A stretch of DNA of 64,000 bases. It comes from Trichaptum fuscoviolaceum. Taxonomy: Eukaryota; Basidiomycota; Agaricomycetes; Hymenochaetales; Trichaptaceae. The notes under the pieces are model-generated. The model ran no database searches, was not told where the DNA came from, and saw only the letters and a list, made by a program, of their open reading frames with translations. The stretch covers positions 1,736,001 to 1,800,000 of the forward strand of contig CAJSYZ010000007.1 of NCBI GenBank assembly GCA_910574455.1, in the 5' to 3' direction. The position numbers were made by a program, and so were the translations under genes. This document shows, piece by piece, positions 34,985 through 47,929 of the stretch (positions are counted from its first letter, which is position 1; each line of letters opens with the position of its first letter).

Positions 34985-37185
34985 GACCGACGATGGAAAA
35001 ACCGCAGCACTGAATATCTCTGGTAATGTTATGTATCAAAGATGTGATTGTATCATGCCAGGCTGTCTTTGTCTGGAATTCAGGGATTTGATAGTAAGGT
35101 GTTTCTGAGTCTCCTGTATTTACGCTGAGAATGTCCCGTCGCCTGTCCAGGGGACACGCTGCTCATATTTCAAGTTTTGCGTAAGACACTGCTACTTCGA
35201 GTTGATCCGCCGTTACTCATTTATCATTTGTACAATCGACGGCAGCTTTCCCACTCAGGCTGCTCGATCCTGCACATATTGGCAACGTGCACTTGGTTGT
35301 TCTTTTCAGCTCCTTTGCATATTTTCCATTTCTTACTTGGTTTTCTGTTCCTTAGTTTCATTAGTATGGAGGCCTGCCCGCGTTGGGTCCGCTCAAACAA
35401 AGTCCATCGTGGGCTGAATGCTTCATTCCGAAGAGTAAGAGCAGTACAGCAGTCTCGCCAGGCTTTTATTTCTTCGGGGGGCATTATATTAGAGGTTCGT
35501 GAACGAGTAGCCTCCATGAATTGACATTCAACTAATGGCTTTAAGTCTACGCCAGTATACGTCAAGTATTGCTACTGGTTGTCGACGTGCATTGGTTTCT
35601 ATTGCATCGCCCGGCCATTGCGATCCAGAATTGGCACTGCGCAGGAAAACATACATCTGCAGACTACTTACTTTTCGTATCGCACACTACCTCGTAACGT
35701 TTGGCTCTCACAATCACACGAATAAGATGCGGGTGGTGGGTTTTGGTTCTTTGTCCCCGCAAAAAAAAAGTTCTCGCCATCGAAGGCAGGATGGGGAGGA
35801 AAAAACACGCAAGCCTTGGGGGGATAACCGACACCCAAGTTTAGACCCGTTTGGGTCTTGCTCGTCGCGTAAACCTCCCGGTAGCGGTGATAGGACTCGC
35901 TCCACCACCATCCAGAACACTAATTCTACCTAATTCTACGTATGTTTCCCCGCCGCAGAGACCGCTTCGCCCAGGAAGTTCGGCACTCTGCATTTCCACG
36001 AAACTAGGCATGCAGACGCAGCTTGGGTATACGGGGTGGCCATCGATCGGGTATGTTGCCCTGCTTGATGCAGGGGACCGACGGCCGTCTTCCGCCATGC
36101 GTTCCACGATACAGAGGGCGGCATTGCCAGTGCTACCATGACGGTGTACAGACATGACGCGAAGTACCCAGGAGATAATGTAGACCCTACGGGAGAGTAC
36201 GAGCGCGCTGATGCCGGGATCGGCGGGACTACTACCCCGTAGGGCGTCTTCGGCGACGGTGGATGTTGAAGTCGGCGGTGGTGGATGTGGGACGTCAAGA
36301 GGAGGTGAGGCTCCAACGACCAGCGTGGCTCTCCTTTATACCCTCTGAGTTTGCGCCGAACAAACAAACTTGGATGTCTTGGGCTGTTTGTTTTGTTCTG
36401 GACGAGTCACGGTGTGCAGTCCGACTCGGAGTCAGGAATACAAGATCGGTGGAACGAAGACAAATGTCGATGTCCGCCACCTCACCCCGCCACCCAACGC
36501 GTAACAGCAATCAAGGCTGAAAGGTCTATAATTTTGAGTGGTTGCACCCGCTCCTCAAATGCAAGGGCTTCGACCTGCACGTTGATATCTCACTGAAATA
36601 ACACAAATCTCGGTTTCAATACACCTTCCTCGATGAGGCGACTCAAAGGATGTTCAAGTTTCTACGGGAGAGCCTGAGTCTAGTCAAATGGACCTGTGAT
36701 GTTGTATAATAATCCCATGTCCAGGGAGCTTGCGTCTGTAGCTGCCCATTTTGCAAGTAATCCATAGGTTTGTTGTGAATCCGTTCCCAACTGGGACGAA
36801 AACGAATAGTAGGCCGTGACCGCACCCAAGAAATAACCCCCCCTCCCCACCCCGAGGGACACACGTAATGATTATTGACGACCTGTAAATTTATGGTCAT
36901 TCTATCTCATCACTCTTGAACTCACGCACTGAACATATTTATCAGATTTTATATTTCCATGGTGAAACATACAGTCTAATACAGAATATAAGTGACAATA
37001 CTTACCACAGAATTGCTACGATAGAAAGAGTGACAGTATAGTAAACAAGGAAGCCAGAGCCACGACAAACCAGTGAAAAAGTGTAGGAGACATGATACCC
37101 TATAGGCCCCCAAAGAAATGAGGCACAACTGCATTCGATGGAGGAGTGTGAAATGTTTTGTGGTGTAAAGGAGTGAATATGCAAA
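34985..37185. other. 2.2-kb gap, one coding-like fragment
   Basis: No complete gene seen. Around 35945-36240 the plus strand reads protein-like pieces (KFGTLHFHETRHADAAWVYG; then VFRHAFHDTEGGIASATMT and YRHDAKYPGDNVDPTGEYE) separated by a stop. I do not recognise the family; it may be a gene relic or an unusual gene whose splice pattern I could not resolve. A poly-A run lies at 35761. The segment 36600-37180 holds nothing recognisable. Confidence 0.4.
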
Positions 37186-39353
37186 TCAGACCAGCGGAAC
37201 GTTGGATGGCTGTCCATACTGATACACATGTAGCTCATTGTCCTTCGTCGCGAGCGTGACTGTCCCCGCGGCGGGGTCGAGGAACATGTGGTACACGTCG
37301 TCGAGCACGGCGGATGGGACGTCCAGCGTCACCGGCCGCAGAGTCGTGCAATCGCAGTTGTACAGGTCGACGTTCTCGTTCGCCTCCTCCGCAGCTCCTG
37401 TCCGCCTTTTCTTGCATTCATGGTTATGAGAAGGCCACGAGCAGCCCGGGTCCGGGAAAGTGACGAGCTTGAGCACGCGACGCTTGCGCTTCTCCGTCTT
37501 CCGCCAGCTAATCTTGCGGATCATCGACTTGAACCGCCCTTTTCCTAGAGAGAACGACAAGGAGCGCGTCGAGCTGTCCAAGCTGCCCGAGTTACTAGAG
37601 TTGGAAGAGGAAGAGGAGTACATCGCTGCATCCTCGCCCGCATCGATCTCCTGCTCCTCCATCCAACCCAAGTGATTGAAAGACTGCGCAAGGATCGGGA
37701 GACCTGAGAGACCGAGATTGATCAATACGGGGTTTGTGATATCTACGACGGAGCGCACGGGCGCACATGGGCTGGCCATACGCTCGCCCTCCTTGCCACT
37801 CGCGATCGAGTAATGCTGCGCGGCGCGCCACGTCTTCTTGCGCTCATCATCCGCATCCGTGGCGAGGTAGAGGATGATCGTACTCGTGCGCTTCGGCACA
37901 CTCGTGTACGTCGGCCACCACTGTGGCAACACCCACACCGTGTGCGGCGCCATATCCCCATCCACGAACTCCCCGCGATCGTGCTCCCACATCAGCTTGT
38001 CCTCCAACGCTGCCTGGGGCCTGGGTAAGTTGGCGGGAAGCGAAAGCGCCGGAGACCATGGCCGTGCGGCCTCGTGCATGGGTGCGAGACTATAGCACCG
38101 TCGAATTTCGGAACCCCAATGCTCGGAGTGGAGAACGAGTTGCTGTCCATCACTAGAGAGATTCAACCCAATCACAGCTCGACCGTATTCCTATTATGCG
38201 AAGATAAGACGGAAATAACGCAAATTAATTGTAGAAGCAACCCACATAAGGAACTCCGGTATCGAAAACGTAACTGAGCCCAGTACTCCAGTCCAAGATA
38301 ACGTGCAGACAGGTGGTCGCTGTCTCTGGGTTCGAGAAGACAGCGCAGAACATTCGTTTAGGAGCATCAAGGAAATGCAACTCCGATGCGAATGACCAGG
38401 GCGTGACCATATGTGCGAGTTCTTCAAAAGTTATAGGGGAGTTCGAGTCCACCTCCGGGAATTGAATCCGAAGAATTGTCAACTTCAAGTTGTGCGTGTG
38501 ATCCGGACTGTGAATTATTTAGGTGAATACACAAAATTGTCACGTAAAGCCAAAATAAACACGTACTCAGCGGACATCTTGCCGGTGATCCAATACAGAG
38601 AACGAGTCGAGTATTCGCCTTGGACATTGATGAGGACCGAATCCGGGCCCATATCGTACGAGCCAGCTTCCTTCCGTGTATGCATGTCCCACCCGACGAG
38701 CCGGCCGCCTTTAGTTGGTAGAACGAGGTGGCGGCGTGACGTGAATTTCATCACGTAGGAAGCGTGATCGAGATCAACATTCGCAAGCGGGACAGTGCGC
38801 GGGGCGCCGATGCTCTGCGGCGCGTGTTGTAGCCAAGAGTGTTCGGCAGCTGTGGCGAGGATCACGGAGGTACGAAGCTGCGACGCCGTGAGCGCGAGCG
38901 GTGAAAGATGGTCATGCAATGTTATCCGTCGCGAGCGTGCCATGAGCTTGTGCGCGAGGTTGCGCCATATTGGGAGAGCTAGAGAGATTTCATAGAAGTG
39001 GCGGGATATCTATATGCGTTGTCAGTCAGGAAGAGCAAGCAAAGTAGACAGAAATTACTTACCAGAGCCAGATTAAGCACATCCTTCACCTCCAACCGCA
39101 GAAAGATTTCCAACAACACATCGAATGGGAGGTCGAAGAGTGATAGGCCATCGCTGGGTGTTTCCATTATTTTCGTTGACGATATGGTCGGAACCTCAGT
39201 CTCCCATTCAGCTTTAAAGTCCGTGCAGGGTGGCGATAACGCCTTATGGTGACCTCCGTTAGGCCTGAATTGGGAGAGAAGTTTGGAAAGCAACAAAAAT
39301 GTCTTTGCTCTGGTCATGGTCGGAGAAACGAAGGATCCTTCACTAGTCAACAA
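37186..39353 (-). CDS. F-box protein
   Basis: Predicted substrate adaptor of an SCF ubiquitin ligase. The F-box is near the N-terminus: SLFDLPFDVLLEIFLRLEVKD, continued across an intron (39010-39062) as LNLALISRHFYEISLALPIW and RNLAHKL. The rest (about 600 residues) has strand-rich sequence that may form a beta-propeller-like substrate domain (for example YVMKFTSRRHLVLPTKGGRL and VGWDMHTRK; SLYWITGKMSA), a basic Ser-rich insert (SFSLGKGRFKSMIRKISWRK) and a C-terminal DELHVYQYGQPSNVPLV. A second intron joins KMSA to HNLKLTILRIQFPEVDSN, and a third joins VPYV to IGLNLSSDGQQLVLH. The start is uncertain: the longest frame begins at 39353, but an ATG at 39167 (METPSDGLSLFDL) just before the F-box is equally likely. 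This protein type is common in mushrooms; its target is unknown. Confidence 0.75.
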
Positions 39354-40927
39354 GGAAAAGAGTGTTCTTTGCAGTGCCAGGCACTGATATATATGTCAAA
39401 TCGCGCGAACAGGTCGGATGGAGATCTTGTGTCCCTTTGAAGGAAGCTGTGGGGGTACTGCGAGCGTAGTCGATGTTGACGGTGAAGACAACAAGCTAGA
39501 GGGTATAAGGAGCCTTGGGGAGCCCGTGGGTGGAGGTGAGAGGGTGCCTCGGGGAGGTCCAGAATCGAACGAGTGCTAGAAGTATAATAGCACCATCCAT
39601 TCTGCTTAAGTAATAAATTACTACTATATCCTTTGCCGGTACCTTTCGCCAGTTTTTGTTATCAAGACGTCGATCAAGCACCCCTCGTGGCCGATAATGC
39701 CTTCCGCTCGCCATCAACTGTGGTGTTGGCCCATCTTTCCTCGCTGTCGGTGGTTCGGGTCGTGAAACGGCAAGTCGCAAGTCGCGAGTTGTGCTCACCG
39801 ACAATCCCGTTTTGCTCAGTCTCACTGCGGCCCGGCGCGACCACGAAGATACTGCCGCCTTCTTCCAAGCCTGAAGACAACTTCTAGCCACGGAAATACG
39901 TGGGAGCCACTGGCTGTATGCACCAGTAATTGGCGCCAAAGATTATAAGCGGGGTGCCGAGGGACGACTAACCTGCATCAAATCTCGCATGAATGCTGGC
40001 AAAGATGTGAAGACTTCGCTGAGATGAATACTGCGACTTCTTTCCTGCAGACGAGAATTTAGTGTGTTGAAGTAATGGAGGAAGCATAACGTAAGTAGAC
40101 GAACCACGAAGGCTGCGACGCCTAGCGACTTATCATCCGGAGATAAATGAGCTTCCAAAGATCAGTGCCGTTGTGAAACCGGCGAGACATCTGATCCACC
40201 CTCCACAAACAGCATCGGCGAGCGGAGAGCTTGGCCTTATCACAAATCCGACCTTCTCCAGACTTTCACTATACATATTTGGCCTCAACAAAATTTAGTA
40301 GATCCTGAGCGAGGCTAAATCAGAATACCAGACGATGCACTGTTTTCAATCATCATAGCCTTAAGGTATGTCCCATCCTTGAGGTTGTGCGCGAAGAACA
40401 CCTGTGTTTGCTCTGTTTCAAGTTTTCGTTTCAAAGTCATTGGACGAGCCGACTTGGAGTAATGGAAGCACTGCGAGTCAGATGAGACGTTCATAGAAGG
40501 CATAGAAGACATTATGTGGGAGTTCAAGATAATTTGTTGGTTAAAGTGCACGAAGACGACACGGCAGTGACGCGACGCGCCCGAGCGCACCGCACGTGGA
40601 CTTCAAGTTGATGAACTTCCCAGAGCAGCCTGAGTGTGGAAAAGAGTTACTTTTCTTGACCAATGAGTCTGCGCCGCCCGGCGGTGGTGAACTTGACTTC
40701 ACAAAATTTCTGAAGCTAGACATTTATTGATTTCCGTTCGGTTTCTGGCTACTCTACAACTCATGCACCTCTTCTAAACGTCCTCTAGCATCAACTACAT
40801 ACTTTGGCTACTTGGGCGTCTACTTGGCTTTCCAGACTCATTGGTACCAGTAGGAAGCACCCAGTCTTGAGCGTCGACTACATAGTACGGTAGTGCTTGT
40901 GTCATTTTCGCAACGCCCGATCACAAA
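39354..40927. other. Gap between F-box and KRE33-like genes
   Basis: Minus-strand frames at 39496-39939 and 39943-40158 are open but show no family motif and no convincing splice chain. AACTTGAAG-type motifs occur near 40600 (GACTTCAAGTTGATGAACTT) and 40690, upstream of the KRE33-like gene. Confidence 0.45.
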
Positions 40928-43900
40928 ATGAGGAAGCAGCTCGACCCTCGCATACCGATTCTCATCAATAATGGTGTCAAGAAAAATCACAGATCGTTCA
41001 TCGTGCTAGTAGGAGACAAGGGGCGAGACCAGGCAAGTTAATTTCTTACCGCATATTTTCTGCACCAGGAAATTAACATCCACTACAGATCGTGAACCTT
41101 CACTTCCTACTTTCACAAGCGCGTGTATCAGCGAGGCCGTCTGTCCTCTGGTGCTACAAGAAGGAACTAGGCTTCACGAGGTACGTTCTATTGATCTCCA
41201 TAGACGACTTACAAAGTGAAGACGAAAAATTCCACTCTAGTCATCGGAAGAAACGAGAAGCAAAGATCAAACGAGATGTGAAGCGCGGGGTCCGGGAGGC
41301 GAATGATCAAAACCCATTTGAGATCTTTGTAACAGTGACAGACATCCGATATACGTGCGTGATTGTTTCTATACATTTTGTGCACTCGTATGTAAAATGA
41401 CCTTCGCATGCTAGGTACTACAAGGAGTCGCATAAGATTTTGGGGAACACATATGGCATGTGCGTGCTGCAGGATTTCGAGGCGATCACACCTAATCTAC
41501 TGGCGAGGACGATCGAGACCGTGGAAGGGGGTGGGTTAGTTGTCCTTTTGTTGAAGACCATGACGTCTTTACGACAGCTGTATACCATGACCATGGTGCG
41601 CATCGCATTCGAGGCTCTCTCACATCTTCTATCTAACCTACTTGCTTCATCATCAGGATGTACATTCGCGATACCGGACTTCCTCTCACGACTCTGTCGT
41701 CGCCCGGTTCAACGAGCGATTCATCCTCTCCCTCGGCTCCTGTGATGATTGCCTGGTCCTCGACGATGAACTCAACGTACTCCCCATCTCACGAGGGAAG
41801 GACATCACGCCACTCGAAGGGGACGCGTCCTCCGCTAAGGGGAAGTCCAAGTCCGACGCAGAGCTTGCAGATCTACGGACAAGTCTGGCGGACACGAAGC
41901 CCGTGGGCGAGCTCGTCAAGCTCGCAAAGACACTTGACCAGGCAAAGGCGATCCTGACGTTCGTGGACGCGATCGCGGAGAAGACGCTGAGCTCGACGGT
42001 GTCGTTGACGGCTGCGCGTGGTCGTGGAAAGTCTGCGGCGCTGGGCCTGGCGATCGCGGCCGCGCTAGCGCATGGATATTCGAATATCTTCGTGACGAGC
42101 CCCAGTCCAGAGAACTTGAAGACGCTCTTTGAGTTCATCTTCAAGGGCATGGACGTCCTAGGCTACGAGGAGCATCTCGACTACGACATCGCGCAGAGCA
42201 CGAACCCGGAGTTCAACAAGGCCATTGTGCGTGTCAACATTTTCAGAGACCACCGACAGACCATCCAGTACATCCAGCCGCAAGACGCACATGTGCTCGG
42301 ACAGGCGGAGCTAGTCATCATCGACGAGGCCGCCGCCATCCCCCTCCCCCTCGTTCGCAACCTCCTTGGCCCCTACCTCGTTTTCATGGCCTCCACCATC
42401 AACGGCTACGAGGGCACCGGCCGCTCCCTCTCACTGAAGCTCATCCAACAACTCCGCGAAAGCACCCGCCCCTCGCTCACAAAAGACGCAGCACCCGCTG
42501 AGGACGCATCGGGTGCTGCTGTTGCATCCACCTCCAAAAAATCATCTGCCGCGGGAGCGAAGGCGCCGCCGAAGGTGCGCACGCTGCGCGAGATCAAACT
42601 CGAGACTCCCATCCGATACGGCGCGGGGGACAAAGTCGAGAGGTGGCTCAACACACTCCTGTGCCTTGACGCATCTATCGTCCCGCGCGGCATGGCCCAA
42701 GGTTGTCCCCATCCTTCGCAATGCGAGCTCTTCTACGTCTCGCGAGACACACTCTTCAGTTTCCATCCCGCTTCCGAAGTCTTTCTACAACGCATGATGG
42801 CGCTATATGTCGCCAGTCACTACAAGAACCAACCGAACGACCTGCAATTGATGTCGGACGCACCGGCGCACCATTTGTTTGTGTTACTACCACCTCTAAA
42901 AGATGATGAAAGTCATCTACCAGAGCCAATCGTTGTGCTGCAGGTGGCACTGGAGGGTAATATCAGCAGACAGGCAATCATGGACTCACTTAGCCGTGGA
43001 TTGAGGTCCGGTGGCGATTTGATTCCTTGGCTGGTTTCACAGCAATTCCAGGAGTCTCAGTTTGCACAATTATCGGGTGCCCGGATAGTCAGAGTGGCGA
43101 CACATCCGGACTATACAAACGTGGGTGACTGTACTCTGTCTCTCTATCATTAGTTAACTTGTGCTTTCGTAGATGGGGTATGGAGCTCGTGCTCTACAAG
43201 CTCTAAATTCATATTACAGTGGAGAGTATTTTAACCTGGATGAGAGCACCCGCGGAGAAACTCAATACCCTGACATAGCTGCAATTGATCCAGTATGCCA
43301 ATGATGCATCACTTTTCGCGAAAAAATAATTAACTGATATAATATTTTTAGTCAACCGACCTTCTGACAGACAATCCAACGATTCGCGCACCATCTGCCA
43401 TGCCGCCTCTCCTTCAACGCCTCTCTGAACGAAAACCAGAAACACTCGACTACCTCGGCGTATCATATGGACTGACCTCTCCTCTCCTCAGGTAATAGTT
43501 TATTTACAATGTACGGCAAAGATCCGAAGTATCAATCTCTCTCGAATAGATTCTGGAAACGCGCGGGCTACGTACCGTTGTACGTTCGACAGACAACGAG
43601 CGAATTGACGGGCGAGCATAGCTGTGTCATGGTCCGCGGTCTGAACAGTAGCACGGAGCAAGACCTCGAGTGGCTTGCAGAGTTCGCAAAAGGTTTGCTT
43701 GTTCTATTCTCAGTTTCATTATAGAGCTTACTGACGTCTCCAGATTTTCGAAGACGCTTCCTGTCTCTCCTTTCGTTCAGGTTCCGGGAATTCGGGAGCG
43801 TCATGGCACTGAGTATTCTCGGTGCCGCGGACGAGGGTATCAAAAAGATCGAGTCCTCCCCCGCGAGAGACCTCACCTCTGCGGAGCTGTCTATCCTCAT

Positions 43901-44763
43901 GACGCCGTTTGACCTCAAGCGTCTCGAGTCGTACGCAAACAACATACTGGACTACCATGTCATTCTGGACCTCCTGCCCACTATCGCGACCTTGTACTTC
44001 GAGAAGAGGCTCGGTGGGGAGGTGAAGTTGAGTGCGGTGCAGAGTTCTATCCTCCTTGCTCTGGGGCTGCAGAGGAAGAGCATCGAAGAGGTGGAGGTAC
44101 GTTCTCCGTATGGTCTCTAATATGGAAGTATATTCTAAATATATCGGATTGGTATAGACCGAGCTACAACTTCCTGTGTCACAAGCGCTAGCACTGTTCG
44201 TAAAGGTGATACGCAAGATCACAAAGCAGCTGCAGGAAATACAGAAAGCGGCCATCAGTGCAGAGCTACCATCGCCTTCAAAAGCCACTCTTCGAGTTGA
44301 CAGACAAAAGGAAACAGGGATGGACGTTGATGGGCCTTTGCTTTCGAAAGAAAACGATAAGGATGAGGTTGACGCGCATGACGAGCCGACGTCTGCGTTG
44401 AAGGAAAAACAGAGGGAGATGTTGCAGTCGCTGGATCTTAGCAAGTGAGTCCGAATCTGCAACCGCGAGTCATAGCTAGCTATACGAGGGCTAATCAGGG
44501 TGTCGATCTCGTGAATTTCACCGCCGTTCGTTCCACATAGATACGCTATCAAAGACCAAAATGTCGACTGGTCCGCGGCTGAGGCGCAAGTTTCCAGGCT
44601 CAGCGGTGGTGCAGCAGGAAAGTCCTCCGTCGTCAGCCTGAAGTCGAATGCGCCGATCCTTGGCGAGAAGCGGAAGGCAGCAAATGTAGACCTCCACACG
44701 GGCGAGACCGGCGGAGACAAGAAGAAAACGAGAAGAGGAAAGAGCGCAAAAGCCAAGCGGTGA
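40928..44763 (+). CDS. RNA cytidine acetyltransferase, KRE33/NAT10 type
   Basis: Nucleolar enzyme that makes N4-acetylcytidine in 18S rRNA and some tRNAs and is needed for small-subunit biogenesis. Exons are 40928-41032, 41089-41180, 41241-41354, 41415-41595, 41657-43120, 43173-43292, 43352-43491, 43548-43692, 43744-44096, 44158-44444 and 44541-44763. The start MRKQLDPRIPILINNGV is typical of the family. Domains in order: N-terminal TcmA-like region (FIVLVGDKGRDQIVNLH); the ATPase/helicase part with the P-loop ARGRGKSAALGLAI and VIIDEAAAIPLPLV; the GNAT acetyltransferase with IVRVATHPDYTNMGYGARA for acetyl-CoA binding and VSYGLTSPLLRFWKRAGY; then a tRNA-binding-type C-terminal domain; and a Lys-rich nucleolar tail (KKKTRRGKSAKAKR). 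The first intron begins GC (CAG|GCAAGT), a GC-AG intron. Family length and order are as expected. Confidence 0.93.
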
Positions 44764-45520
44764 TTCGAACAAAATATTTCATTCTTGCTTTTTTTTCTGT
44801 TGTAAGCTCATCCGCAATTTCCCTATGTTCTTCCTAGATGCTGTCATTATTCAGTTCTTTCACATTCTCCTTGCTGATGTGTCCTTTTATGGGGCCTGCG
44901 TGTCGAAATGGCATGTACAATCCCGCTGAATTTGCAAACCAAGTGCGATTATTGAGCCATGGCCGTGTACGAGTTGGAATCAAAGAGTACACGGCTCTAT
45001 TGGCCTCTGCATCCTTCTGTACAGCCTTGCGTTATAAGTGTATTGGAGCAGATGTTGATGGGATAAAGAGTTGTATTTTTGTACACGATGGACGGCCTCC
45101 GTTTGTCCAACATGGTCCGTATTCCGGAGTGCTTCTATCTGACCCTAAGACCGTGAATATGGGGAATGCACATACATAGCCAGAAGAATAAGCTCTCGTG
45201 CATCGGCGAAGTTGAGCCATTCGTGCAGGCCTTTGGGACTTTGGGCGAGTAGAACGGGGCTTTGCAAGAAAATACGGATGTAAATAATACAGATCTACTA
45301 GATCTTGATATGCAGGTGCGGGGTATTAGAGTTTAAGAGCCGAAAATAGTAAGCCTGAGAGCGGTATGGGTCCGGATTGTATGAAATAGGGAATGCATGG
45401 TACTCCACTGCCTGAACATGAAGGGCTATATAAACCACCAGCCGACTGCCCTTCCACGCTTAACGCCTCCCTGCCGCGTTCACGTTCTCCCCCTCCCAGG
45501 TCTGTCGGTCGTGCCCAACA
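44764..45520. other. Spacer, no gene seen
   Basis: 3' end of the KRE33-like gene and upstream region of the transporter gene. A pyrimidine-rich tract (CTCCCCCTCCCAGG) lies 30 bp before the transporter start, as often seen in fungal promoters. The open frame at 44838-45179 has no recognisable content. Confidence 0.5.
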
Positions 45521-47586
45521 ATGGCGCCCTACTTCCTTCGCAACATCATCCCCAAGCGCGAGAAGACAACAGACAGCAAGACGCTTGTGCAGGCGATCGC
45601 TTCCTTGACTTGGGTGCAATGGCTGCAGTTCTTTTGCGGGTGCGTATCCTCGACGCCTCAATGAGATGTTGTGCTCACTGTGTTCCATTTAGCTGGCTAG
45701 CATGGACATGCGACGCCCTTGATTTCTTCAGCGTTTCGCTGAGTGTGACCGCCCTCGAGAAGCAATTCGGCAAGAGCGCGCATACAATCGTGCGTACTCA
45801 CCCGGTATCGCACAGCTGAACAATTTCAGCCTGACTCGAACTTTTTCATTTGCAGACGACCTCTATCACACTCACCCTCCTCTTCCGTGCGGCGGGTGCT
45901 GCTATATTCGGTGTCATTTCCGACCGTTATGGTCGTCGGTGGCCGCTCGTCGCCAACCTGCTCATGTGCTGCGCTCTGCAGCTGGGGTCCGGCTTTGTGC
46001 AGACCTTCCCACAGTTCCTTGCCGTGCGATCTCTCTTCGGCGTCGCCATGGGCGGCGTCTGGGGCCTGGCTGCGTCGACCGCGTTGGAAAACATCCCCGT
46101 GGAAGCGCGTGGACTCGCGTCCGGCGTGGTGCAGCAGGGTTACGCTGTCGGCTATCTGTTCGCCGCCGTCATCAACCTCCGTCTGGTGCCGAACGTTCCT
46201 CAGAACTGGCGCTCTTTGTTCTGGACCGCAGCCGGCGTAAGTTTCTTCGCCGCGTGTGTCCGCGCGGTCACGCCCGAGAGCGAGATATTCCTTCGCGCGC
46301 AGCGGCTCGAAAGGGAAAGGGGCGGTCCTCCGAAGAACAAGACTAAGATATTCTTGCACGAGACGAAGGAAATGCTCAAGTTACATTGGCTCTTGTGCAT
46401 ATATGCACTTCTCCTTATGACGGGTATGTTCCTTTATTTTTTTGATGTACATGGCTGGACGTCCCGATTTATCCGATTCTGTCCATCAGGCTTCAATTTT
46501 CTCTCCCATGGATCACAAGACCTTTATCCGACTTACCTGGAAGTGACGAAGGGTTTCACACCAAACGATGCAACGACAGCTACCATCATAGGAAATTGCG
46601 TGAGTCCAGGATCCTTATTAAGTTGATGAAACAGCGCACAGGCTGATGACATCTGCATATTAGGGCGCAATTGCGTGAGTTCTGTGTATGATTCTCCACA
46701 AGTATTGGCACCTCTGACATATTCGTTCTCAGCGGGGGTGCTATTGCTGGATGGGCTAGCCAGTATATCGGCCGTCGTCTGACAATTGTGTGAGTACACA
46801 TTCTCAAGAAACTCTGAAGGATGCGACTTACGAGACAAAACGTCATATCAGCATCTGTACGATCCTCATTGGTGCATTCATCCCTCTATGGATTCTCCCA
46901 TCCAGCTTTTCCGCGCTTGCTGCAGGGGCATTCTGCATCCAGTTCGGCGTGCAAGGCGCATGGGGAGTTGTACGTTTCTTTCTATTCAACCAATTATCTG
47001 GCACGATCTAACCAGTATGAACGCTTTTTACCGTCGCAAACTGTAGATTCCGATCCAGCTGTCCGAGATGTCACCTCCGGCCTTCCGTGCTACTTTCCCG
47101 GGAGTTGCGTACCAGCTCGGTAACATGGTGTCTGCCGCGTCCGCCCAGATTGAAGCCAGTACGTCTTTTCCGACCAGAACCGAGTCCGTCTCCCGGAGCT
47201 GACCGGAATCTTCTTTTATATTGTTTGATCTGTGTGGTTTAGCTGGAGGCGACCACTTGAAGACGACGCTCCAAACCGCGACTGGGCCCCAACAAGTTGC
47301 CGACTACGCCAAAGTTCAAGGAATTCTGATGGGTGTCGTTACCGCGTTCGTCATGATTGTCACGATCCTTGGACCAGAGTGCGTATTTCCTTTCTCTATG
47401 CATATACTAGCCACCGTTTGAACTTGACGTTTATACAGAAACCACGGGGCGCGTTTCGAAAAACACAAAACCGCATTCGAGGAGGGTGGAGGACGCGACG
47501 ATGCATACATCGATGAGGACGCTGAGGACACAGGCTCGTCCCGTGACTCGATGCGCGAAGACAACGAAAAGCATGACCTTGCGTGA
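45521..47586 (+). CDS. MFS transporter, carboxylate (JEN1-like) type
   Basis: Plasma-membrane proton-coupled transporter of the major facilitator superfamily, most like fungal monocarboxylate/dicarboxylate permeases. Ten exons: 45521-45639, 45693-45789, 45856-46423, 46490-46599, 46664-46674, 46733-46789, 46852-46969, 47047-47158, 47243-47378 and 47439-47586. Twelve membrane segments are expected. Visible family features are WLAWTCDALDFFSVSLSVT in the first helix, the loop 2-3 signature GVISDRYGRRWPLVAN, GGVWGLAASTALENIP, the loop 8-9 repeat ASQYIGRRLTI, FGVQGAWGVIPIQLSEMSP, and a long acidic cytoplasmic tail (GGGRDDAYIDEDAEDTGS). Exon 5 is a micro-exon of 11 nt (GAIA). The ATG at 45521 (MAPYFLRNIIPKREK) fits the family's short N-terminal tail. 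The substrate class is inferred from the first-helix sequence and is not certain. Confidence 0.85.
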
Positions 47587-47929
47587 CGAGTTACTATGTC
47601 TTGGTATTCTTGTGGTGTTATATGTTGTGTTAGTGGTTCGCATTACGAGCTTAATGACCTCTTCTTTCTATTCTGCGTGTTGTTATGACTCATGTATTAG
47701 TACCTGTAGTAGTGGCTACGAATCCATTCGCGGTGAACGACTCTTTAGCAGATTGCGTGTGATTCCAAGGCAGCTTGTGTGTGATTCCGAGCACCCTAGG
47801 TATAGTGAACAGATGTATGCAAGATGCGATTGCAGAAATAAGTAACAGGAAATTCATAAGAATTATTGCTTAGCTTTACAGTCAGCGATGCACAAGCGTA
47901 ACCTGTAGACAAAGTGAGTTCAAATCTGG
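47587..47929. other. Convergent 3' spacer
   Basis: About 340 bp between the transporter (+) and the BZZ1-like gene (-) holding both 3' ends. There is an imperfect direct repeat of CGTGTGATTCCAAGGCAGC / TGTGTGATTCCGAGCACC at 47755-47795. No gene seen. Confidence 0.5.

Noticed and set aside
38478..38496. An AACTTGAAG motif inside the F-box gene as a regulatory site
   Set aside because: It lies in coding sequence (HNLKLTIL) after the second intron, so chance or codon use explains it.
39496..39939. A 147-codon minus-strand open frame
   Set aside because: Composition rich in Arg/Ser with no domain and no convincing start context; kept as part of a gap.
45397..45819. A 140-codon plus-strand frame overlapping the transporter start
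   Set aside because: It is out of frame with the transporter's first helix. Splicing at 45639/45693 gives the recognised MFS sequence instead.
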